A stretch of DNA of 7,536 nucleotides, from NCBI GenBank assembly GCA_050872545.1, contig JBNMHA010000109.1, forward strand, positions 1 to 7,536, in the 5' to 3' direction. Numbering within the stretch: position 1 is the first letter of the stretch; each line of letters begins with the position of its first letter. The notes under the pieces are model-generated. The model worked only from the letters and a program-made list of their open reading frames with translations. It ran no database searches and had not been told where the DNA came from. Positions 1 to 5,446 of the stretch are shown here, piece by piece. Both the position numbers and the translations under genes were made by a program. The DNA comes from RGIG8597 sp050872545 (lineage in GTDB: Bacteria; Spirochaetota; GWE2-31-10).

Positions 1-51
1 ATATGAACCAGCGTAGCCCAATTTTAAGCTTGCCAAGAAAGGGATAGGTTA

Positions 52-101
52 TAGGAAAGGGGAAACTGCGGCATGCTGAAAGAGCTGTTTCCCCTTTCCT
101 A
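52..101. terminator. Strong 15-bp perfect hairpin, possible terminator of an upstream transcript
   Basis: Positions 52-66 and 87-101 are exact reverse complements (TAGGAAAGGGGAAAC and its complement) around a 20-nt loop. A short T run (104-107) follows on the + strand. No gene end is visible before it, so a terminator for a gene left of the window is an inference. It could also be a small RNA hairpin or a dispersed palindrome. It shares no words with the neighbouring repeat array. Confidence 0.45.
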
Positions 102-240
102 ACTTTTACCCCATTTTGCACCCAAAACGATTTACTGAGTCGGCTTGCACGGCAAATTACAGATTGAACAACCAATGTCAAAAACTTTGAAGAAAGTTGC
201 ACTACCTCGCCGATGAAATCGGCAAATTGCCATTTGAACT

Positions 241-297
241 ACCATCAGGCAACGCAATCTAAAGTACAGTCGCACTTTGTGCCGTAAGGCAGTGTGC
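241..297. repeat. Direct repeat copy 1 within the left array (57 bp)
   Basis: This segment pairs with 380-436 at a constant offset of 139 bp. Shared words include AGGCAAC, TCTAAAGTACA, GCAC(C/T)TTGTGCCG and AAGGCAGTGT. The hairpin TGCC-GTAA-GGCA sits near its end, where the second copy has TGCC-GAAA-GGCA: the loop differs while the stem is kept. Confidence 0.8.
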
Positions 298-379
298 GTT
301 TTGAACAACCGTAAGGCTTAGGCACTCTAAACCCACGTTCAGCTCTATCGCCGACTTGTCGGCAGTACGTCTTCACCCA

Positions 380-436
380 ACCGTGAGGCAACACACTCTA
401 AAGTACAATTGCACCTTGTGCCGAAAGGCAGTGTAC
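380..436. repeat. Direct repeat copy 2 within the left array (57 bp)
   Basis: This is the partner of 241-297, at an offset of 139 bp, which equals two array units. The hairpin loop is GAAA instead of GTAA, with the TGCC/GGCA stem conserved. It marks the gene-proximal end of the left array. Confidence 0.8.
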
Positions 437-442
437 AGTATC

Positions 443-470
443 CTCTTAGCGAAGAGTCAACGACTTTTTT
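443..470 (+). terminator. Small hairpin followed by a T tract, weak terminator candidate
   Basis: CTCTT-AGCG-AAGAG (443-456) is a perfect 5-bp stem. A T run begins eight bases later, at 464-471. It lies just past the left array and outside its roughly 70-bp slot rhythm. It could stop transcription running from the array towards comM. The stem is short and the gap before the T run is long, so this is tentative. Confidence 0.3.
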
Positions 471-714
471 TATTATAATTTAAATTTTTGAAGTTACTTC
501 AATTGTTGTTTTATTGTAAAAATATGCAAAAACAATCAATTGACAGGTATGCGTATAACCGCTGACAATTGCACAATAGGTTGTAAAGTAAAAAAAAAGT
601 AATTACAGTCTTTTATTGTAAGCGAAAATGAGGTGAAAACGCATTAAAACAGATAGGAATTTTTTTAAGAAAGAAATTATTCCTTAACTACAAAATTAAG
701 GAGAAGCAATACTT
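457..714 (+). other. AT-rich leader of comM, no gene seen
   Basis: No credible open frame is present in these 258 bases. The region holds two overlapping dyads. TTGAAG-TTA-CTTCAA (488-502) is perfect, and CAATTG...CAATTG with complementary flanks (500-516 against 527-542) is imperfect. TTGACA occurs at 540-545, but the hexamer 17 bases further on (TGACAA) is a poor -10, so no promoter is called with confidence. The rest is A/T runs leading to the ribosome-site hairpin at 680-703. The unusual length suggests a regulated or structured 5' region; that is inference. Confidence 0.5.
680..703 (+). promoter_or_regulatory. Hairpin that would sequester the comM ribosome binding site
   Basis: TCCTTAA (681-687) is the exact complement of TTAAGGA (696-702), with an 8-nt loop; U680-G703 adds a wobble pair. 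The 3' arm contains almost all of the AAGGAG Shine-Dalgarno sequence (698-703), which is 11 nt before the ATG at 715. In RNA the fold would hide the ribosome binding site. That this limits ComM translation is inference; the pairing is seen directly. Confidence 0.55.
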
Positions 715-2214
715 ATGGTAGGAAGCGCAGTTACATTTGCAAGAATAGGAATGAATTGTGAACCGGTAGTTGTGGAAGCGGACTTGAAACGCGGGCTACC
801 CGGAATATCTGTAACCGGAATGCTTTCGCAGGAAGCAAAAGAGGCAAGAGAACGCATTACTCCGGCAATAACAAACAGTGGTTTTGATTTTCCGTCTAAG
901 AAAATAACTATAAATTTTTCACCTGCCGAAACGCCTAAAATGGGTACTCATTACGATTTAGCTATGGCAGTGTCAATTTTAAAAAATCAAGAAGATTTAG
1001 ACATTTCACCTAATACGGCTTTTTTCGGAGAATTAAGTTTGGGCGGTGATGTGAAATGGGTTCGCGGAATTCTGCCACTTGCTGTGGAAGCTTGGAAGCA
1101 AGGTTTTGAAAAAATTTATATTCCTTATGAAAACCGCCATGAATTATTCTGTATTCCGCAGGATAAGATTGTACCGATTCGTCATTTGTCTGATGTTACG
1201 GAGGAACTTCATGCAGAAAATGAAGGCGGCTCGGAGAACTGCGCTCCCGAAATAAAAACTTCTATCGGTGATTTCAGTGATATTAAAGGACAGGATGATT
1301 TAATTTTCTATTTTTTAACTGCCGCCGCCGGGAATCATCATACTCTTGTTGTCGGACCTCCGGGAACAGGCAAAACAATGTGTGCCAGTCGCCTGCCCGG
1401 AATTATGCCGGATTTAACACCGGAAGAAGTTATTAATGTAAATATGATTTATTCTATTGCAAGTCAGTCATCTTCTCACAGTCAATGGATATTTAACAGA
1501 CCTTTCAGGGCACCGCACAGTAATTCTTCAATGCGTGCGCTGATAGGCGGCGGACCGAAAATTTTACCCGGAGAAATTTCTTTGGCACATAAAGGCATTT
1601 TGTTTTTAGATGAGTTTTTGGAATTTCATGCTGATGTTTTGCAGGCTTTGCGGACAGTTCTTGAACGTAAGGAGGTTTTTTTGTCAATGCGAAGCGGTGC
1701 GTCTGTTTATCCGGCTGATTTTCTGCTGATTGCAGCAGCTAATCCTTGTCCTTGCGGATATTATGAGACAGAAGGAATTTGCAGATGTGCAATGCACGAT
1801 GTGATTCGTTACCGTAGAAAGTTGCAAAATCCGCTTACCGACAGAATTGATATTCAGATTAAGACCGACTGCGTTAAATATAAAACATTGAATACATATT
1901 CAAAGTACAGTTCGTCGGAAATGAAACTGCTTGTGGAACATTTAAGGAAAAAGCAATTTATCAGGTTTATGGGGGAAAATTTTAGTTTAAATTCCGATAT
2001 TCCAGCTGATAAAATAAGGCAGTATTGTCCAATGACGTTTGATGCGGAAAGGTTGTTGGAAAAAATAATGGATGAACAAATACTTTCGGCTCGTGGCTGT
2101 CACAAAATTTTGCGGCTTGCAAGAACATTGGCTGATTTTGAAGATGAAGAAGTTATAAGCGAGTCAAATATAGAAAAGGCTTCTCAAATGCGTTGTTTGG
2201 ATATTAAGTCATAA
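715..2214 (+). CDS. comM: ComM/YifB-type Mg-chelatase-like AAA+ ATPase
   Basis: This is a 499-residue protein of the ComM (YifB) family. These hexameric AAA+ motors drive branch migration during integration of transformed DNA, in the cytoplasm. Family length is usually about 500 residues, so the gene is full length. The N-terminal Lon/ChlI-like domain spans roughly 5-160 (VEADLKRGLPG at 20-30). Walker A is GPPGTGKT (214-221) and Walker B is ILFLDEF (295-301). The family block NPCPCGYY (343-350) is followed by C356 and C358, a cysteine set typical of the family. NPLTDRIDI (372-380) and LSARGCHKILRLARTLADFE (457-476) match the sensor and C-terminal signatures. The usual RPFRAPHH motif reads RPFRAPHS here (262-269). 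AAGGAG lies 11 nt before the ATG, inside a hairpin. No other competence gene is in the window, so a role in DNA uptake rests on the family alone. Confidence 0.95.
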   Translation: MVGSAVTFARIGMNCEPVVVEADLKRGLPGISVTGMLSQEAKEARERITPAITNSGFDFPSKKITINFSPAETPKMGTHYDLAMAVSILKNQEDLDISPNTAFFGELSLGGDVKWVRGILPLAVEAWKQGFEKIYIPYENRHELFCIPQDKIVPIRHLSDVTEELHAENEGGSENCAPEIKTSIGDFSDIKGQDDLIFYFLTAAAGNHHTLVVGPPGTGKTMCASRLPGIMPDLTPEEVINVNMIYSIASQSSSHSQWIFNRPFRAPHSNSSMRALIGGGPKILPGEISLAHKGILFLDEFLEFHADVLQALRTVLERKEVFLSMRSGASVYPADFLLIAAANPCPCGYYETEGICRCAMHDVIRYRRKLQNPLTDRIDIQIKTDCVKYKTLNTYSKYSSSEMKLLVEHLRKKQFIRFMGENFSLNSDIPADKIRQYCPMTFDAERLLEKIMDEQILSARGCHKILRLARTLADFEDEEVISESNIEKASQMRCLDIKS

Positions 2215-2222
2215 AGTTTTAC

Positions 2223-2300
2223 ATGTCATTCTTGTACTTGACTCGATAATCTATTGTAGAATCGTACAACAGATTACCGTATCAAGTACTGAAATGATGT
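2223..2300. repeat. 78-bp imperfect palindrome between converging genes
   Basis: The element is centred at 2261/2262 with a 6-nt loop (2259-2264). Paired blocks are TTGTA/TACAA (2254-2258 with 2265-2269), TAATCT/AGATTA (2247-2252 with 2271-2276), GTACTTGA/TCAAGTAC (2234-2241 with 2282-2289) and TCATT/AATGA (2226-2230 with 2293-2297). The outer TCATT...AATGA ends and the ACTTGA...TCAAGT inner arms resemble the dispersed GTCATTCC/ACTTGA-type intergenic palindromes known from several bacterial genomes. That likeness is from memory and unverified. With no T tract it is not a classical terminator, but it sits exactly where comM and sdpI transcripts meet and could end both. Confidence 0.7.
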
Positions 2301-2336
2301 AGGAAAAAGCAGAAATGCAGCGTACAACGTTACTGT

Positions 2337-2978
2337 CTAATTTTTTTGCGCTGCCTTTTTCTTGATTGCCAGTGAGTAAATAAGCGGAACAAAAATTATT
2401 ATTATTAAGCAGACGAGAAACACGTATTTGCCAATGGCAAAAAATGAAGCGGCAAAGCTTGCAAAACCTGCGATTACAAGAACAAAGCCGGAAAATCTAT
2501 GAGTTTTCATCCACAATTCTTCGTCGTTCATAATCCAAGACAGTCTGTATCCGACATAGCTGTTTGGTCTGCACTTTGGAATATAATTGCCGATGATTAT
2601 GAAAATTACCGAAATGATTGAAAACACTAAAGAGCCGGCTTTCAGCTGCAATCCCAAAGGTTTTAATATCAGAAACATCGAGACAACGACCGAAAGGAGC
2701 GGAACTAACCAAATCAGAACAGCAGAAAGCCGTTTGCCTATGCGCTGCCGGTTTTTCTCGGTTAAAGTCAGATTAACAAACAAATTAACAAGTGCCAAAA
2801 TCAGCGGAAGTAAAAATATAACAATCCATTTTGAAGCTAAAGTTCCGGCTTCATTGTTAAAACCGTAATTTATCGGGATTTCAGACGGCAGCTTGTTTTG
2901 CAGCGCAGTTCCGATTGCTATCGGAACGAGGCAGAGCAAGGTTGTAATTAAAGTTGTTTTGTTAAAAATTCGGTTCAT
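2337..2978 (-). CDS. sdpI: SdpI-family membrane immunity/signalling protein
   Basis: This is a 213-residue integral membrane protein with about six hydrophobic segments (roughly 8-26, 51-71, 85-105, 113-132, 161-179, 182-204). The N-terminal part resembles DUF1648 (the PSEIPINYGF region, 31-40). The SdpI signature follows: GNYIPKCRPNSYVGYRLSW (130-148), then NDEELWMKTHRFSG (151-164). In Bacillus subtilis, SdpI protects against the SdpC toxin and, when bound to it, captures the repressor SdpR at the membrane. Here the gene overlaps the end of sdpR by 17 nt and has its own strong AGGAGG (2984-2989) 5 nt before the ATG, implying coupled translation. No sdpA, sdpB or sdpC gene is present, so the ligand is unknown. 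The family assignment is firm; the toxin-immunity role is inferred. Confidence 0.93.
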   Translation of the reverse strand: MNRIFNKTTLITTLLCLVPIAIGTALQNKLPSEIPINYGFNNEAGTLASKWIVIFLLPLILALVNLFVNLTLTEKNRQRIGKRLSAVLIWLVPLLSVVVSMFLILKPLGLQLKAGSLVFSIISVIFIIIGNYIPKCRPNSYVGYRLSWIMNDEELWMKTHRFSGFVLVIAGFASFAASFFAIGKYVFLVCLIIIIFVPLIYSLAIKKKAAQKN

Positions 2979-3270
2979 TTTTTCCTCCTTTGTTATCGGG
3001 TTGTTTGTCAGATAAGCCGAACTGTGCCAGCCAAAGCATTACATCTTCAAAGACGCTTGTGTTGATTTCATAGTAGATAAAATTTTTTACCTTTGTTTCG
3101 CGGACAAGTTCTGCTTTTTTTAAAATTGAAAGATGATAGGAAATTGTCGCTCCGGTCATATCGAAATTCTGTCCTATTTCACCGGCAGAAAGTCTTCCGT
3201 TTTTCAACATTTCAAGTATGCTGCGGCGGACAGGATCGGACAAAGCCTTGAATGTTTCCTGAAAGCCCAA
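2962..3270 (-). CDS. sdpR: ArsR-family transcriptional repressor, SdpR type
   Basis: This is a 102-residue winged-helix repressor. ALSDPVRRSILEML (9-22) is the ArsR/SdpR opening helix, TGATISYHLSILKKAELV (39-56) spans the recognition helix, and NFIYYEINTSVFEDVMLWL (63-81) gives the wing and the SdpR-like C-terminal helix. No metal-binding ELCVCDL box is seen, which agrees with SdpR rather than a metal sensor. The start is TTG, supported by AGGAGG (3277-3282) 6 nt upstream and by alignment of the N-terminus with known SdpR. It is the first gene of a two-gene operon with sdpI. Two dyads with the same half-site bracket its promoter, which points to autorepression relieved when SdpI holds the protein at the membrane; that mechanism is known from B. 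subtilis and inferred here. Confidence 0.92.
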   Translation of the reverse strand: MGFQETFKALSDPVRRSILEMLKNGRLSAGEIGQNFDMTGATISYHLSILKKAELVRETKVKNFIYYEINTSVFEDVMLWLAQFGLSDKQPDNKGGKNEPNF

Positions 3271-3293
3271 AATTTTCCTCCTTCCGAATTGCA

Positions 3294-3317
3294 GTATTTA
3301 GAAAAAATTCTAAATAC
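3294..3317. promoter_or_regulatory. SdpR operator O1 (candidate)
   Basis: GTATTTAGAA-AAAA-TTCTAAATAC is a perfect 10-bp inverted repeat with a 4-nt centre. It starts directly downstream of the sdpRI -10 hexamer, over the expected transcription start, which is a classical repressor position. The same half-site TTCTAAATA recurs in O2. Assignment to SdpR is inference from position and repetition. Confidence 0.75.
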
Positions 3318-3345
3318 ATCTTAGTTATTAAAAAAGTTTTGTCAA
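3318..3345 (-). promoter_or_regulatory. sdpRI promoter
   Basis: On the - strand, a perfect -35 TTGACA (3345-3340) is followed after 16 nt by TAAGAT (3323-3318) as the -10. It reads towards sdpR and lies between the two candidate operators. Confidence 0.75.
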
Positions 3346-3349
3346 TAAC

Positions 3350-3371
3350 TATTTTGAAATTCTTCTAAATA
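3350..3371. promoter_or_regulatory. SdpR operator O2 (candidate)
   Basis: TATTTTGAA-ATTC-TTCTAAATA repeats the O1 pattern: 9-bp arms, a 4-nt centre and one mismatch. It lies just upstream of the sdpRI -35. The O1 and O2 centres are 55 bp apart, close to five helical turns, so cooperative binding or a loop across the promoter is possible. It also sits 26 bp upstream of the -35 of the divergent HD-GYP promoter. Confidence 0.68.
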
Positions 3372-3396
3372 GCTGTTATAAGCAGTCAGAAAATTG

Positions 3397-3425
3397 TTTA
3401 CACATAAAAAAACAGGTGATAGAAT
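3397..3425 (+). promoter_or_regulatory. Promoter of the HD-GYP gene
   Basis: TTTACA (3397-3402) and TAGAAT (3420-3425) are separated by 17 nt, a good sigma-70 type pair. It starts transcription about 25 nt before the ATG at 3456. It is divergent from the sdpRI promoter. Confidence 0.68.
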
Positions 3426-3442
3426 CGGCACTTATTAAAAAA

Positions 3443-3449
3443 AGAGGTG
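3443..3449 (+). promoter_or_regulatory. Ribosome binding site that fixes the HD-GYP start
   Basis: AGAGGTG lies 6 nt before the ATG at 3456. An in-frame GTG at 3447 is part of this site itself and has no ribosome site of its own, so the ATG is preferred. Confidence 0.75.
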
Positions 3450-3455
3450 CAGAAA

Positions 3456-4772
3456 ATGGAATATATAAAATTGCAGCTTGGCTGTTTGGCAGTTGTTTTA
3501 TTCATTGCTTTTACTTATCTTCGGGAAAAATCTCTGAATAAAGTTGATAAAGTTAAATATAAGCATAAACATCGCTGCTCTCTTTTTACGGCAATGTTAA
3601 TTAATGCAATAATTTGGATTATTTTTGACGGACTTACGGCTTACACGGTAAACCACTTAGAATGTGTGAACAATGCGTTGAATTTAGTTCTTCATTTATG
3701 CTTTATGATAAGTGCAAGCACAATGGTATTTCTTACGTTTCTGTATATTCTTCATATAACTGACAGCTATCCTAAAAGTGCGATAAAATGGATATTAATT
3801 TGTCTGCCGTATGCGACAAGTTTAGTTATTTTGTTTACAACTTTTTATTTTTTAAAATTTGTACACGGCAAAGCAACAAATTATTCGATGGGATTTTCTG
3901 CTTATACTTGTTTTGTAGGATCATTTCTGTATTTTATTTTTACATTTTTTGCCTTTTTCCACCGCTGGAAATTTATTGAACACAGAAAACGTATGAGCAT
4001 TTTTGTTTATATGGCAGTATCTTTTGTAGTTACTATATTTCAAATGATTTTTCCGGAAATATTAATTACAGCTATTGCTCCGACAATTTTTGTACTCGGA
4101 ATTTATTTAAATCATGAAGACCCGGCTGTGAAAAAGCTTATCGAATACAATTACGATACTGTAGTAGATTTTGCTACTCTAGTAGAAAATCGTGATAATA
4201 ACACCGGCGGACACATTAAGCGGACAACGGCATACGTTGAACTTATTCTGCATGAACTTTGCAGCAGAGGATACTACAAGAATTTACTTACAAAAGATTT
4301 TATCAACAACCTGCAAATGGCGGCACCGATGCACGACATCGGGAAAATAGCGACACCGGATGCGATTCTGCAAAAGCCGGGAAAACTTACAGATGAAGAA
4401 TACGCCGTGATGAAACAGCATTCTGAAAACGGAGCGAAAATCATTCAGGAAACTTTCGGAAAACATGCAGATAAAGATTTTATCCAAACCGCATACGAAG
4501 TTGCGCGTTATCATCATGAAAAATGGAACGGTAAAGGTTACCCTTTAGGCTTGAAGGGAACAGAAATTCCGCTTGCTGCAAGAATTATGGCTGTTGCAGA
4601 TGTCTTTGATGCGGTTTCGCAAAAACGATGTTACAGAGATGCGCTTCCTTTGAAACAATGTTTTGAAATTATCGGCAAAGGCAGAGGCACGGATTTTGAC
4701 CCGGATTTGGTTGATATTTTTATCGATATTCGTCCTAAAGTAGAAAAAGTTTACGAGGAAATCTATATTTAA
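3456..4772 (+). CDS. Membrane-anchored HD-GYP cyclic-di-GMP phosphodiesterase
   Basis: From the ATG this is a 438-residue protein. The first 220 residues contain seven hydrophobic segments (about 5-19, 44-64, 73-100, 110-134, 147-169, 180-202, 204-219), resembling the seven-helix sensory domains found before signalling outputs. A complete HD-GYP domain follows: ENRDNNTGGH (244-253), MHDIGK (292-297), the HH pair at 353-354 and NGKGYP (358-363), then ARIMAVADVFDAV (375-387). All hallmark metal-binding and GYP residues are present, so hydrolysis of cyclic di-GMP at the inner face of the cytoplasmic membrane is expected. No GGDEF or receiver domain is attached. The sensed signal is unknown. It is divergent from sdpR and may share control through the operators between them. 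Its 3' end overlaps a gene remnant by 5 nt. Confidence 0.94.
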   Translation: MEYIKLQLGCLAVVLFIAFTYLREKSLNKVDKVKYKHKHRCSLFTAMLINAIIWIIFDGLTAYTVNHLECVNNALNLVLHLCFMISASTMVFLTFLYILHITDSYPKSAIKWILICLPYATSLVILFTTFYFLKFVHGKATNYSMGFSAYTCFVGSFLYFIFTFFAFFHRWKFIEHRKRMSIFVYMAVSFVVTIFQMIFPEILITAIAPTIFVLGIYLNHEDPAVKKLIEYNYDTVVDFATLVENRDNNTGGHIKRTTAYVELILHELCSRGYYKNLLTKDFINNLQMAAPMHDIGKIATPDAILQKPGKLTDEEYAVMKQHSENGAKIIQETFGKHADKDFIQTAYEVARYHHEKWNGKGYPLGLKGTEIPLAARIMAVADVFDAVSQKRCYRDALPLKQCFEIIGKGRGTDFDPDLVDIFIDIRPKVEKVYEEIYI

Positions 4773-4976
4773 CAAAAGTGATATTTCGAGAAATGCCTGC
4801 CGGCTTTTTGGAAAACAGGCAAAGTTAGGTTATGACTGGTGGTGGCATTCATTTACTGTGCGTCACGAAAAAACAGGTGAGGAAAAGGCACAGTAAAACT
4901 TTATCACTGCGGAAAACTGATAGATGAAATTGAAGCTCTGAATGTAGGTTGTGAATACGGTGAATATGAAAAATAA
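4768..4976 (+). pseudogene. Remnant of a tocopherol-cyclase-like gene with its middle deleted
   Basis: Two short frames carry the two ends of one protein family. In the first (4768-4896) LFGKQAKLGYDWWWHSFT and HEKTGEEKA resemble the N-terminus of bacterial proteins annotated as tocopherol cyclase-like. It ends in a stop just where the family continues with more than 250 residues. Six bases after that stop, in another frame (4902-4976), LIDEIEALNVGCEYGEYEK plus a stop resembles the family's C-terminus. The join at about 4888-4902 therefore looks like an internal deletion with a frame change. No in-frame ATG precedes the first part, which overlaps the end of the HD-GYP gene. The family identification is from memory of these motifs and was not searched. 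Some or all of it may merely act as spacer for the next gene. Confidence 0.68.
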
Positions 4977-4993
4977 ACTGCAAAGGGGGAAAT

Positions 4994-5425
4994 ATGGGCT
5001 GGTTTAATCTTTACGGATTGATTTTCTTTTTAATTTTGATGATTCCGAATATTGTTTATGCTGCAACTCAAAAGGACGGTTTTGTAAACAAATTCAATAG
5101 TCCGGCTTTGGAAGGTGCAGAACAAATTTCACGGTGGGCTTCATTTCTCTTAATGATTTTTAACATCCCGAAAACTTATGGCGGCTTTTGGTTTGCAAAT
5201 GCGCAAAATGTTTACATCGCTGTAAATGTTTTTCTGCTTGTTTTGTATGTTGTCGGCTGGATTTTGCTGTGGAAAAAGAATAACCTTTTCAAAGCTTTGT
5301 GGCTGTCAGTTGTTCCGTCGGCAATGTTTATTTTTTCCGGAATTATGATTTCCAGTATTCCGCTGATAATTTCATCTGTAATTTTTGCGGTTTGTCACAT
5401 TACAATCAGTGCGCGCAACGTTTAA
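4994..5425 (+). CDS. Small multi-pass membrane protein of unknown function
   Basis: I do not recognise a named family. The 143-residue product is strongly hydrophobic with four or five membrane segments: about 5-24, 47-60 (possibly partial), 72-93, 99-119 and 120-139. Motifs that may help a search are LMIPNIVYA (15-23), LLMIFNIPKTYGGFWF (52-67) and LLWKKNNLFKALWLS (91-105). The start is well supported by AAGGGGGA (4983-4990) 3 nt before the ATG. It sits 17 nt behind the tocopherol-cyclase-like remnant and on the same strand, and no promoter is obvious in between, so it may once have been that gene's operon partner or be read through from the HD-GYP gene. It converges on the lipoprotein gene with a gap of only 21 nt. 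Confidence 0.82.
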   Translation: MGWFNLYGLIFFLILMIPNIVYAATQKDGFVNKFNSPALEGAEQISRWASFLLMIFNIPKTYGGFWFANAQNVYIAVNVFLLVLYVVGWILLWKKNNLFKALWLSVVPSAMFIFSGIMISSIPLIISSVIFAVCHITISARNV

Positions 5426-5446
5426 ATTCGTTTCTTTAACAAGTCG

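Larger units (their letters stand above)
121..436 (-). repeat. Left hairpin-repeat array (inverted relative to the right array)
   Basis: The stretch is made of related units, each holding one short hairpin. The slots are GCCGAT/ATCGGC at 209-223, TGCC-GTAA-GGCA at 280-291, GCCGAC/GTCGGC at 350-363 and TGCC-GAAA-GGCA at 419-430, spaced about 70 bp apart. Positions 241-297 and 380-436 are diverged direct copies offset by 139 bp. Read on the - strand, the linkers match those of the right array: 209-240 is a 32-nt exact inverted match to 7111-7142, and 152-240 aligns with 6968-7056 with about ten differences. The far edge (about 121-150) is degenerate and contains a forward-oriented word (GTCGGCTTGCA), so the boundary there is approximate. 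No gene is visible in it. Confidence 0.85.

Noticed and set aside
540..568. TTGACA as a comM promoter -35
   Set aside because: The -35 is perfect, but the sequence at the right distance (TGACAA) is a poor -10 and TATAAC is too close, so no promoter was called.
2428..2442. Perfect palindrome TTTGCCAATGGCAAA
   Set aside because: It lies inside the sdpI coding sequence, is isolated and has no partner site, so it is probably a coding coincidence.
3447..3455. GTG start at 3447 for the HD-GYP protein
   Set aside because: The GTG forms part of the AGAGGTG ribosome site that serves the ATG at 3456.
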